Below are positions 16,676 through 24,609 of a stretch of DNA of 64,000 nucleotides, piece by piece. This stretch comes from an uncultured Psychroserpens sp. (lineage in GTDB: Bacteria; Bacteroidota; Bacteroidia; Flavobacteriales; Flavobacteriaceae). The DNA lies in the NCBI RefSeq assembly GCF_947492715.1, contig NZ_CANLNS010000007.1:1-64000 (forward strand), written 5' to 3'. How positions within the stretch are numbered: position 1 is the first letter of the stretch; every line of letters begins with the position of its first letter. Under the pieces are notes generated by a model. That model saw nothing but the letters and a program-made list of their open reading frames with translations, searched no databases and was not told the DNA's origin. Made by a program: the position numbers and the translations under genes.

Positions 16676-17314
16676 ATGAAACAAGAAATTATTTACGATG
16701 CTCTAATATTTGCAATAGTTATTGCATTATTACTTTTAGTAAAAGTTCCTTATGTAAAAGTTTTATTACCATTTGCTTTAATTCTTACATACTCATACAA
16801 AACACAAGATCTTAAAATTTCCCTTGGTTTTTCAAAACCTAGAAACCTATTAAAATTAGTAGGAACAGCGTTTGGATTGGCTATATTTATTTCTATCTTA
16901 AGCACCTTTTTACTTCTTCCTTTTATAGAAAAATTAACTGAAACTCCATTGAAACTTGGAGTGTTTCAACAATTAAAAAACAATTCAACATTATTTTTCA
17001 CAAGTATTATCATTAGTTGGGTTGTAGGTGGAATTATTGAAGAAACCATTTTTCGTGGATTTATGATTTCTAAATTCATGAAACATATTAATCCGAATTT
17101 TGGAGCAATTATTGGTGTTATATTATCTTCTTGTTTGTTTGGATATTTACATTCTTATCAAGGCATTTCTGGGCAAATATTAGTAGGAATTGTTGGTCTA
17201 ATCCTTGCTGTTATTTATGTAGTTAGTAAAAGAAATTTATGGTTAAATATTCTTACCCATGGGTTTGTAGATACAATTAGTATGCTTATCTTATACTTTG
17301 GTTTAATTAATTAA
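16676..17314 (+). CDS. CPBP-family intramembrane metalloprotease
   Basis: The 212 aa membrane protein is counted from ATG 16676; an in-frame start at 16658 would add six residues. It has about six hydrophobic helices. The CPBP (PF02517) motifs are present: GGIIEETIFRGF with Glu122-Glu123 and Arg127, a LHSYQG His near residue 160, and NILTHGFVD near 198, which together form the zinc site. Family members cleave within the membrane (CAAX processing or bacteriocin self-immunity); the substrate here is unknown. It lies between the secreted-protein gene and a SMI1/KNR4 gene. Confidence 0.88.
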   Translation: MKQEIIYDALIFAIVIALLLLVKVPYVKVLLPFALILTYSYKTQDLKISLGFSKPRNLLKLVGTAFGLAIFISILSTFLLLPFIEKLTETPLKLGVFQQLKNNSTLFFTSIIISWVVGGIIEETIFRGFMISKFMKHINPNFGAIIGVILSSCLFGYLHSYQGISGQILVGIVGLILAVIYVVSKRNLWLNILTHGFVDTISMLILYFGLIN

Positions 17315-17392
17315 AAAATAGTGTTTTAGAACTATTGAATCCTCCCAAAGTGCTTAAAAGATAAGCATATAAAAATGTATAATTGTTTTTAA

Positions 17393-17905
17393 ATGAACAG
17401 TCTACTAAAACAAATATCAGAGAAAGCAATTGCATTAGGTGATTTTGAGTTTACTCAAGAACAGACTGAAAACAAATGGCTAGGAACCAAACCAGCTTCG
17501 GAAGCTGAAATAAAACTGACCGAAAAAAGACTCGGAATTGAATTCCCAACCGATTTTAGACAGTTTTTATCAATAACAAATGGATTTTCCGCACCAAACG
17601 ATATTGAACCTACTCTAGAATCGATTAATAAAATTGACTTCCTGAAAAATATTGACAGTTATATTATAGAAGCATACAGTGTTGACGGAATTGAAAATAT
17701 TGGAAAACAACTTGAACAAAGCATTATTGTTGGCGGAATAAATCAAGAACAACAATTTCTTCTAATTCCACCGAACTCAACAAATGAAAAATGGAAATAC
17801 TGGAAATTCGCAAATTGGCATCCAGGAGAAGAAGAACATAAAAACTTGGAAAGTTATTTTAAAGAAGTTTTGAGCTTTATGAAAGAACAAATTGAATCGG
17901 AATAA
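17393..17905 (+). CDS. SMI1/KNR4-family protein
   Basis: The 170 aa cytosolic protein has the SMI1/KNR4 signature: PASEAEIKLTEKRLGIEFPTDFRQFL, split here as PASEAEI, LGIEFP and FRQFLSITNGF (about residues 35-70), then a WKYWKFANW strand. In bacteria this superfamily contains many immunity proteins of contact-dependent or polymorphic toxin systems, usually encoded beside the toxin; no toxin is adjacent, so an orphan immunity gene is inferred. The stop lies 5 bp before the inverse core at 17911. Confidence 0.88.
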   Translation: MNSLLKQISEKAIALGDFEFTQEQTENKWLGTKPASEAEIKLTEKRLGIEFPTDFRQFLSITNGFSAPNDIEPTLESINKIDFLKNIDSYIIEAYSVDGIENIGKQLEQSIIVGGINQEQQFLLIPPNSTNEKWKYWKFANWHPGEEEHKNLESYFKEVLSFMKEQIESE

Positions 17906-17910
17906 AAACT

Positions 17911-18133
17911 AACCACAACAACGTGTATAGCCAATTATTCGTTCATCCTACACTCGGAAAACCCTACGGATTTTCCTCTGGTTCGTTTTCTTTTACTAAT
18001 TTAGACCTAGCCAACGCAATCAACTATTAAAGCTAGTAGATTTTTGTTCGGCATTTTAGGAAAATGACGTTTACAAAAACGAACTAGGGAAAATAATCAC
18101 CGAAGGTAAACCATACACGAACACGTTGTGTGT
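17911..18133 (+). repeat. attC-like site 16 (long variant)
   Basis: Inverse core AACCACAAC (17911-17919; no convincing partner), left arm CGTGTATAGCC, the same extra second-hairpin insert as sites 9 and 20, right arm AAACCATACAC, core GTTGTGTGT (18125-18133), which pairs 8/9 with 18548-18556. Confidence 0.83.
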
Positions 18134-18149
18134 CATTTAAACCAAAATT

Positions 18150-18542
18150 ATGGGAAGATGGATGGAATCAATTAATGATAATGGAAATGTAATTGATGAA
18201 ATTGCACCTCAGTCCATAATTCATTGTTCAAGACATTTGCCGAAAAAAATACGGTATGATTTTCCAATAATAACTGGACTTGACTTGCATTCTGAAAAAT
18301 GGATAGACGAAGTTCAGTATTTTAAAAATGATGAGATATCTCAATTATACTCTGAACTTATCAGAATAAGAAGATTGTCAAAAATGGAGGAATTCATTTC
18401 TGGATTCGATAACAAAAAGTTCTTGGAATACTGGAAAGGAAACGAAATGAAAGAATCTGAATTCCAAGTGGAACTTGACTTTTTGGAAAAGTTTATTCTA
18501 AATGCGATGGAACAACAACTTGAAATAAAAATAAGTTTATAA
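18150..18542 (+). CDS. Hypothetical cytosolic protein (cassette gene)
   Basis: I do not recognise this soluble 130 aa protein. It starts at ATG 18150, 16 bp past the core box. Its N-terminal third contains IHCSRHLPKKIRYDF and an ITGLDLHSEKW segment; the rest is predicted helical (FLEYWKGNEMKE, LDFLEKFILNAMEQQ). The stop is 5 bp before the inverse core of a collapsed site, which joins this cassette almost directly to the next one. Confidence 0.6.
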   Translation: MGRWMESINDNGNVIDEIAPQSIIHCSRHLPKKIRYDFPIITGLDLHSEKWIDEVQYFKNDEISQLYSELIRIRRLSKMEEFISGFDNKKFLEYWKGNEMKESEFQVELDFLEKFILNAMEQQLEIKISL

Positions 18543-18547
18543 AAACG

Positions 18548-18568
18548 CCACACAACAACGTTGTACAC
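18548..18568 (+). repeat. attC-like site 17, collapsed to 21 bp
   Basis: Inverse core CCACACAAC, AAC, core GTTGTACAC (18560-18568) with the whole inner region missing. Both arms of a normal site contain ACGT (AACGTG left, CACGTT right), so an ACGT microhomology deletion would give exactly this sequence. Confidence 0.75.
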
Positions 18569-18569
18569 A

Positions 18570-18923
18570 ATGAAAAAAAACTTAATAACAGTTCTGATCA
18601 TTTTTTTCATTCTCTTTTCTTGCAAATCAGATAAAAGTGATAATGAAAACTTAGAAATTGACACTTCGCTGCTTTATGGAGTTTGGGCGTTTAACAAATC
18701 TGATCCTCATGCAGTTTTCATGATTAATAAGGATGAGTATTATCTAGTTGATTATGATGGCGATGGTTCTATAAATTACACTCTAGAAGGAAAAGAGTTA
18801 AAGATATTTTATGATGGTTCTATGCAATGGGGAAAAATAACTTCTGTAACTCAGGATTCATTAAAAATAAAATGGAGAGATACGGATATTGAAACCAAAT
18901 ACGTCAGATTTCCCGAAGATTAG
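18570..18923 (+). CDS. Small lipoprotein, lipocalin-like (cassette gene)
   Basis: The 117 aa product starts at ATG 18570, one base after the core box; an in-frame TTG inside the core is less likely. Lipobox LFSC gives Cys at about residue 18. The mature part has a GVWAF strand, a DYDGDGSINYTLEGKEL calcium-loop-like and strand segment, and a C-terminal SLKIKWRD strand, matching the small beta-barrel (lipocalin-like) lipoproteins common in Bacteroidota. Ligand unknown. Its cassette is perfectly bounded (18560/18945). Confidence 0.72.
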   Translation: MKKNLITVLIIFFILFSCKSDKSDNENLEIDTSLLYGVWAFNKSDPHAVFMINKDEYYLVDYDGDGSINYTLEGKELKIFYDGSMQWGKITSVTQDSLKIKWRDTDIETKYVRFPED

Positions 18924-18936
18924 TTCAATATACACA

Positions 18937-19072
18937 GTGTACAACAATGTGTATAATCAATACTAACCTCCTACTTCAATTTAAAATCTTATATTTAAAC
19001 AACTAATTTGCATCACCTGAAAATCCTTCGGATTCTCAGCCGCACAAACCATACACGAACACGTTGGTATTC
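18937..19072 (+). repeat. attC-like site 18
   Basis: Inverse core GTGTACAAC (18937-18945), left arm TGTGTATAATC, diverged middle with GAAAATCC/GGATTCTC, right arm AAACCATACAC, core GTTGGTATTC (19063-19072). The core has no matching end box. Confidence 0.8.
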
Positions 19073-19104
19073 ATTCCAGAGCACACTCAAAACGAAAAAA
19101 ATAA

Positions 19105-19314
19105 ATGAAAAATAACATCGTTCTAAAAATAATTTTTGGAATAATAGCCTTTATTATTGCTGGAATAATTACAGGGTTGGTTTTTATACCAATTCTAAAT
19201 TCGTTTATAACATCAGAAACTGTACTCGATATTTTACAAATCGCTATGAATATTTTAATGGCTGTTCTAATTTACCGATTGGCACTTCGATATCTATTAA
19301 ATAAGAGTGAATAA
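19105..19314 (+). CDS. Small two-helix membrane protein
   Basis: The 69 aa protein has two hydrophobic helices (about residues 5-28 and 38-60) joined by a short polar turn and a short basic end. ATG at 19105 lies 32 bp after the core box and follows an A-rich leader. No family recognised. The expected inverse core for this cassette (GAATACCAAC) is absent; instead the tail of another gene follows, so the cassette end has been lost. Confidence 0.5.
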   Translation: MKNNIVLKIIFGIIAFIIAGIITGLVFIPILNSFITSETVLDILQIAMNILMAVLIYRLALRYLLNKSE

Positions 19315-19323
19315 ATTAAAACG

Positions 19324-19405
19324 CTGAATTAGATTACTCTAATGGAGGAAAGAAAATAACCGATTTTTGGGAAAGTGAATCTGAGTATAATTATGAACTA
19401 AAATA
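19324..19405 (+). pseudogene. C-terminal remnant of a lost gene
   Basis: After an in-frame stop, the frame AELDYSNGGKKITDFW continues to SEYNYELK and a TAA near 19405, just before an inverse core. It has no start codon and no body, and looks like the last 24 or so codons of a cassette gene whose 5' part was deleted together with the site that preceded it. Confidence 0.45.
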
Positions 19406-19414
19406 AAACCTGTA

Positions 19415-19439
19415 GCTTACAACACCTTATATGTAAGCC
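19415..19439 (+). repeat. attC-like site 19, collapsed
   Basis: Inverse core GCTTACAAC (19415-19423), ACCTTATAT, then GTAAGCC (19433-19439). The two outer boxes complement each other across a 9-12 nt loop, unlike normal sites where adjacent boxes differ. Confidence 0.55.
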
Positions 19440-19456
19440 AAAAGAAACATCCTGCT

Positions 19457-20566
19457 ATGAAATGTTACATCTGTACAAATGAAATCAATGACAAAAATGA
19501 AACAGATGAGCATATAATAATTAATGCAATTGGCGGTAGATTAAAATCAAAAAAACTACTCTGTTCTGAATGCAATAGTGATTTTGGAGAAAACGCTGAT
19601 AGTGCTTTGGCAAAACAACTGAATTCACTTTCAAATATGTTAATGGTAAGTAGACACAGAGGAGCTGCTCAACCAATTATAGGTGATGACCCAAAGACTG
19701 GAAAAAAATATTATTTAGAGGTTGGTGGAGAACCAAAGCTTTTTAAACCAGAAATAACTAAAAAGAAAAATGGAGATAATGAAGAAATATCTGTAACAGC
19801 TAGAACAGAAAAAGAATTAAGACAAATACTTTCTGGTTTAGCTAAAAAGCAACCAAAATTTGATTTGGATGAAGCAATGAAAAGTGCTGAGTGGCAAAAT
19901 AAAAAACTCACAGAACCACTTCATTTTCAAAACACTATTGGCGGAAAAGATGTTTTTAGAGCAGTTACTAAAACCGCAATGAATTATTATATGTATTGTG
20001 GCGGAAATAGAAGTCAAATAGAGTATTTAATATCCTACATAAAGGGCGAAACCGAACAAGACATTGTTTGGATGCACTATGTTGACAGCTTATACCCACT
20101 TGCAGAAGATAAATGCTATCATATTTTATATTTAATTGGCAATCCAAAAGAAAGAATCTTATACTGCTACGTTGAGTTTTTCAGTACTCATAAATATCTA
20201 GTTCTATTAAATAAAGAGTATGACGGAAGAGATTTAAAACAGGAGTATTATTTTGATATAACTGATGTAAAGGAAGAGTCGTTGAAAATAGAAATGAATT
20301 ATGATAGAAAAACCTTGTTAGGCTTTTTTAAAGATAAAGACGACAAACTTTTTAGTAGAGTTAAGGAAGCATTTGACCATTCCATACAACTAGGATTAAA
20401 ACGGCAGGATGATAATCGTAGAGGAAATATTTTAGAACGTGCTATTCAAAATAGTTTAGGAAAGTATCCTGAGGGAATTCCAATAACGGAAAAAATGAGG
20501 AAAGAATGTGTTGATGAAATTGTTAAAGACATACTACCGTACTTAATTGACAGAATGGAAAAATAG
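19457..20566 (+). CDS. HNH endonuclease-domain protein (cassette gene)
   Basis: The 369 aa protein carries an N-terminal HNH_5-like zinc-bound nuclease motif: Cys3-x2-Cys6, DEHII (17-21, His19), GGRL, then Cys36-x2-Cys39-Asn40. The remaining 320 residues are a mixed alpha/beta region with an RHRGAAQP loop and several acidic blocks that I do not recognise. Proteins of this layout are found in defence neighbourhoods, but that role here is inferred. ATG 19457 is 18 bp after a collapsed site; the stop is 4 bp before the inverse core at 20570. Confidence 0.75.
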   Translation: MKCYICTNEINDKNETDEHIIINAIGGRLKSKKLLCSECNSDFGENADSALAKQLNSLSNMLMVSRHRGAAQPIIGDDPKTGKKYYLEVGGEPKLFKPEITKKKNGDNEEISVTARTEKELRQILSGLAKKQPKFDLDEAMKSAEWQNKKLTEPLHFQNTIGGKDVFRAVTKTAMNYYMYCGGNRSQIEYLISYIKGETEQDIVWMHYVDSLYPLAEDKCYHILYLIGNPKERILYCYVEFFSTHKYLVLLNKEYDGRDLKQEYYFDITDVKEESLKIEMNYDRKTLLGFFKDKDDKLFSRVKEAFDHSIQLGLKRQDDNRRGNILERAIQNSLGKYPEGIPITEKMRKECVDEIVKDILPYLIDRMEK

Positions 20567-20569
20567 ACT

Positions 20570-20802
20570 ACACATAACAACGTGTATAGTTCATTGCTGG
20601 ATGGGGCTTATAGATTATCTTTGAAATTCTGCCGAATTTTCCTCTGGTTCGTTTTCTTTTACTAATTTAGTTGCTAGCCAACAAGATCAACTATTAAAGC
20701 CAGTTATATTTTTGCTCGACATTTTGAAAAAATGACGTAAGCAAAAACGAACTAGGGAAAATAGTCACATAAGATAAACCATACACGAACACGTTGACAT
20801 TC
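20570..20802 (+). repeat. attC-like site 20 (long variant)
   Basis: Inverse core ACACATAAC (20570-20578, no partner), left arm CGTGTATAGTTC, extra second-hairpin insert shared with sites 9 and 16, right arm AAACCATACAC, core GTTGACATT (20793-20801), pairing 8/9 with 21519-21527. Confidence 0.83.
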
Positions 20803-20837
20803 ATTAAAGCAACAATATGAAAGAATATAAATAACGA

Positions 20838-21515
20838 ATGAAATATATTTTATTGATCAGTCTGCTATTAGCAATGAGTTGCTCTAGTAAAACCAAGTCA
20901 GAAGGAATCTCGACATCATCGGAGAATCAAGGAAATTTAATTGCAATTCTAGACACTATCTGGAAAACTGAACAGCGACCAATTACATTAAGAGATTCAC
21001 TTATGAAAATATATGGTGCTGAATCAGAATTAGTTAAGACACAACAAGCTATCTATAAGAAGAACCATATCATAAATGAAAGAAAAGTAAAGGATATTCT
21101 AGATAAATATGGATGGCCTTCTAAAGAAACGGCAGGTGAACAAGGAAATTGGACTATATGCAATGTTATACAACATTCAGATAATTCAGTTCGAATACAA
21201 TATCTTCCAATGATGAGACAAGCTGTAAAAGAGAAAAAGTTAGAGCCTCGATTTTTAGTAAGAGCAGAAGACAGAATAGCAACTGAAAGAGGAGAATTAC
21301 AAATCTATGGTGGACAAATGAAATACTATCCAGAAACCAAGAGTTTTAACCTTTGGCCTGTTTTTGAACCAGAAAATATAGATAAACGAAGAACTGAAAT
21401 CGGACTTGATTCAATCGCTATATTTCTAAAGAATAGATTTGATTTCGAATGGAATCTTGAAGAGCAAATTAAGCGAACAGAAGTGTTTGAAAGAGAACGT
21501 AAAAAACAAAACTAA
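20838..21515 (+). CDS. DUF6624-family lipoprotein, copy 3 (cassette gene)
   Basis: The 225 aa product has lipobox AMSC (Cys about 15). The DUF6624 blocks are present: ILDKYGWPSKETAGEQ, VIQHSDN, YLPMMRQAVKEKKL, a VRAEDRIATERGE helix and LQIYGGQM, where the third copy has GGQ in place of GTQ. It is the sole gene of its cassette (20793/21527). The copies at 4631 and 11492 share the same blocks at moderate identity. Confidence 0.82.
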   Translation: MKYILLISLLLAMSCSSKTKSEGISTSSENQGNLIAILDTIWKTEQRPITLRDSLMKIYGAESELVKTQQAIYKKNHIINERKVKDILDKYGWPSKETAGEQGNWTICNVIQHSDNSVRIQYLPMMRQAVKEKKLEPRFLVRAEDRIATERGELQIYGGQMKYYPETKSFNLWPVFEPENIDKRRTEIGLDSIAIFLKNRFDFEWNLEEQIKRTEVFERERKKQN

Positions 21516-21518
21516 CGA

Positions 21519-21591
21519 AATGCCAACAATGTATATGAAATTATAGCCGCCTATCGGTAGACTACCCTTCATACACGAACACGTTACCTGC
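21519..21591 (+). repeat. attC-like site 21 (short, 73 bp)
   Basis: Inverse core AATGCCAAC (21519-21527), left arm TGTATATG, a compact inner hairpin (TAGCCGCCTATCGGTAGACTA), right arm TTCATACAC, core GTTACCTGC (21583-21591). It is the shortest site with both arms and close in size to classical short attC sites. Confidence 0.75.
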
Positions 21592-21660
21592 AAGCTAAAA
21601 AAAGACCTGTAACAATCATCAAACTATTGCATCTTTAATATGAACACTAATTCAAAGACA

Positions 21661-23190
21661 ATGCGATTAACCATATTAATAGCAGGTATCATTCTATCCA
21701 CAATATCTTATGGACAGACTTCATTAAAAGAAATAAGCCTAAATAGCGGAAAACATAAAGTAGGTTTCAAACACTATACAATTATTGATAGCACAAGAAC
21801 CTATCAAATTAAAAATAATTTCGACAATCAATTCATAAATAGACCAATTCCTATTAGTATTTGGTATCCTGCAACACTTAAAAACAATAATTCTAAACAG
21901 TTAACAGTTTTAAATTATTTAGAGATTTTAAAAGAAGAAGAAGAATGGAAAAACTTACCAAATTATTTTTTATTGGATTGGTTCCCTTACTTGTGGAACA
22001 CGCCTCAAAATAAGGCTCATCTTTCTGAAAAAGTAAATGCCTTTTCTAATCCGACTTTTTTAAATGGAAATTTCCCAGTAATAGTCTATGCACCAAGTTA
22101 TCAAGCATCTTCAATTGAAAATTTTGCATTATTCGAGTATTTAGCTAGCAATGGTTTTGTAGTAATTTCAAGTCCCTCAAGAGGAACAGACACAAGGTGG
22201 TTGGAAGGAGGAACTACAAAAGATATGGAAACACAATCTAGAGATGTAGAATTTCTTTTGAAAGAAATTCATAAATACGAAAATATAGACCTTGATAGGG
22301 TCGCACTTATGGGATTTAGTTTTGGCGGACTATCCAACGCAATAACGGCTATGAAAAATAAAAACATAAGCGCTATCGTGAGTTTAGATGGAACGGAAAG
22401 ATACAACTATGGAGTATTGGAAAAATCACCTTATTTTAACTTAAATAAAGTTACTATTCCATATATCCATTTTGCTCAAAAAGAAATTCCAGAAGACGTC
22501 TTGACCAGCGATAAAATTCCTGCCGAATTGAATTATAAATTCCAATTATATGATTCTTTGCAATATAGTAATGCTTACAGTTATAGATTTCACGACCTAA
22601 CGCATTCCTATTTTAGTTCATTCGGTGTTTTATTTGCCAACAGAGATAAGAGACAAGATAAAAGTGATGCTAAAATAATGGCTTCTTATAATTTGCTTTG
22701 TGAACACACCTTGCAATTTTTGAATGCTACACTAAAAAATGAGAAAAAGGCAGGTGATTTCATTGAAAATAAACCTAATGACAATGGTTTTTCCGAAGCT
22801 TTGATTTCTAAAAAAATGAAACAAGCAAATAGGAAGGAATTCGATTATAAAGATTTTAATGACTTAGCATTCAGTCAAGATTACCAAGATTTAATTCCAT
22901 TGCATAAAAGAACAATTGCCAAACATCCAGAGCTTGAGCTTCAAGAAAGTATGCTGAATACATTAGGTTTGCAATTATCATTTAATCCTAAAAAAATAGA
23001 ACAAGGAGTTAATGTGCTTTTATTGGCTTTGCATCTATATCCGAAATCTGCAAATCTATATGATAGTTTAGCTGAAGTGTATTTATACAATAAGGATTTC
23101 AAAAACGCTATTTTGAATTACAAAAGGTCGTTGGAATTAAATCCTGAAAACCAAAACGCAATTGACAGATTAAAACAACTTAAGAAATAG
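21661..23190 (+). CDS. Secreted alpha/beta hydrolase with C-terminal TPR repeats (cassette gene)
   Basis: The 509 aa product is counted from ATG 21661, where a signal peptide begins (MRLTILIAGIILSTISYGQ); ATG 21640 is in frame seven codons upstream. The hydrolase domain (about residues 35-370) has an IVYAPSYQ strand, nucleophile elbow MGFSFGGLS (Gly-x-Ser-x-Gly-Gly), an acid after IVSLDGTE and a His in RFHDLTHSYF. The layout resembles platelet-activating-factor acetylhydrolase or dienelactone-hydrolase-like esterases. Residues about 410-509 form TPR-like helices (LYPKSANLYDSLAEVYL, FKNAILNYKRSLELNPEN). Substrate unknown. Confidence 0.8.
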   Translation: MRLTILIAGIILSTISYGQTSLKEISLNSGKHKVGFKHYTIIDSTRTYQIKNNFDNQFINRPIPISIWYPATLKNNNSKQLTVLNYLEILKEEEEWKNLPNYFLLDWFPYLWNTPQNKAHLSEKVNAFSNPTFLNGNFPVIVYAPSYQASSIENFALFEYLASNGFVVISSPSRGTDTRWLEGGTTKDMETQSRDVEFLLKEIHKYENIDLDRVALMGFSFGGLSNAITAMKNKNISAIVSLDGTERYNYGVLEKSPYFNLNKVTIPYIHFAQKEIPEDVLTSDKIPAELNYKFQLYDSLQYSNAYSYRFHDLTHSYFSSFGVLFANRDKRQDKSDAKIMASYNLLCEHTLQFLNATLKNEKKAGDFIENKPNDNGFSEALISKKMKQANRKEFDYKDFNDLAFSQDYQDLIPLHKRTIAKHPELELQESMLNTLGLQLSFNPKKIEQGVNVLLLALHLYPKSANLYDSLAEVYLYNKDFKNAILNYKRSLELNPENQNAIDRLKQLKK

Positions 23191-23195
23191 AGTCA

Positions 23196-23361
23196 ACAAC
23201 CAACAACATGTATAACTAATTACTTGTTCTGCTTGTTCTCATAAAATCCTACAGATTTTCCTCTGGTTCGTTTTCTTTTGCTAATTTAGTTCCAGCCAAC
23301 GCAACACACGAGCCTAACGAACTGGCGAAGCTAAACCATATACGAACACGTTACCCAAAAT
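23196..23361 (+). repeat. attC-like site 22
   Basis: Inverse core ACAACCAAC (23196-23204, no partner), left arm ATGTATAACT, hairpin AAAATCC/AGATTTTC, the CTAACGAACTGGCGAAGC module, right arm AAACCATATAC, core GTTACCCAAA (23350-23359), which pairs 9/10 with 24534-24543. Confidence 0.8.
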
Positions 23362-23389
23362 TCAACAACTATTTAGGTAACATTAAAAC

Positions 23390-24457
23390 TCAAATATTCA
23401 CTAGAACCCATAGTTCTACTTCTTCTGAAGAACGCCAATGCTGATCTCGCTTGGTTTTATTAGAAGCTGATTTTACTGTTTTTTTCAAACATCTTTCCAA
23501 CTGAAACCTATTGCCTTGGGCTAATTCTGTTTCTATAGGATGCTCTGTTGTAACATTAGTTATTTGAGCTAAATTCGAGAAAATTAATACAAGTTTTCCA
23601 TCTGGCAAAAGTCTTTTTTTTGCCTCAATAAAAAAGTCTGCAAACAACGTCTTATTATAATAAATAGCCTCATCAATATTACTTAAATCATAACTTTCTG
23701 GTAACCAAGGCGGATTAAAAACAATCAATTCTGTCTGTTTTTCCCACTTGCCAAAAAGATATCCAAAGTCCAATTCAATTTTTCGAGATAGCTTAGTTGA
23801 TCCCATAAATTCTATCAATCCAACAATTGCATTCGGATTAATATCAGTCGCATAAACCTTTTGGAAATTATGTTGTATTAATTGCATTGTTAATACTCCA
23901 CAGCCAATTCCTATTTCTATTGCTGTTTTTTTTGATCCTTTATAACGCTTCAACCAATTATCAAAAAGCACTAAATGTTCAAAACGTGTTGGGAAATATA
24001 TTCCGTAATAAGGATGCATTTTGTTACGAAGTACTGGTATGGAAATTCCTTTTTGATACCATTGCCAAGAACTATTCAATCCTTGTACTTGAGGAAAAGT
24101 TAGACAAAAATGATCATTATCTGGATAAAATTTTTCTAACCAACCTATACTAGGTGATTTCTTTACACTTAGTTTTTGATTGACAATTTCTAATAAAATT
24201 AAATTTGAAAGTTTATAATATTCTGATCGATACTTTTGCTGCTCCTTAAAGGATTTATTAGGTAATTTAATCTTCAGATATTTATGTAAATCTTGAAGAA
24301 GAGATATTCCATCATTATAAAAATCTTTGATTATTATCGATTCACCTTTATTTAGGGCCTTTATCGTATGTGCAACCACAGTACTACGATTATATGATTT
24401 TAGCTTTTCGTTAATTGCAATAGGCTCTGGTTTGTTTACTTGTATCTCAGTAATCAT
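23390..24457 (-). CDS. Class I SAM-dependent methyltransferase, PrmC/small-domain type (reverse-oriented cassette gene)
   Basis: The 355 aa protein has a C-terminal methyltransferase domain (about residues 165-320): motif I IEIGIGCGVLTMQLI, ATDINPNA as the acidic loop, and catalytic-type NPPW motif (VFNPPWLPE). The NPPY/NPPW motif is known in enzymes methylating amide or ring nitrogens of proteins, DNA or RNA; the target here is unknown. Residues 1-160 are an unrecognised helical region. The gene lies antisense to the array inside a cassette whose edges still pair (23350/24543). Confidence 0.8.
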   Translation of the reverse strand: MITEIQVNKPEPIAINEKLKSYNRSTVVAHTIKALNKGESIIIKDFYNDGISLLQDLHKYLKIKLPNKSFKEQQKYRSEYYKLSNLILLEIVNQKLSVKKSPSIGWLEKFYPDNDHFCLTFPQVQGLNSSWQWYQKGISIPVLRNKMHPYYGIYFPTRFEHLVLFDNWLKRYKGSKKTAIEIGIGCGVLTMQLIQHNFQKVYATDINPNAIVGLIEFMGSTKLSRKIELDFGYLFGKWEKQTELIVFNPPWLPESYDLSNIDEAIYYNKTLFADFFIEAKKRLLPDGKLVLIFSNLAQITNVTTEHPIETELAQGNRFQLERCLKKTVKSASNKTKRDQHWRSSEEVELWVLVNI

Positions 24458-24533
24458 TGATTGGTTTCCTTTTTGATAAGGTAGGCAATCCTTTCTGCAT
24501 ATTACTGTTATCTATAGAAAACATTCAAATAAC

Positions 24534-24608
24534 TTTGGGTTACAATGTGTATAACGAATGGCTACTCCTAGCCTACTCGGACACGAGCGAAGCGAACTGG
24601 CGCAAGCA
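24534..24608 (+). repeat. attC-like site 23, left half only
   Basis: Inverse core TTTGGGTTAC (24534-24543), left arm ATGTGTATAACG, then the CGAGCGAAGCGAACTGGCG module. Right arm and core are missing; the next minus-strand gene's 3' end directly abuts. Confidence 0.7.
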
Positions 24609-24609
24609 A

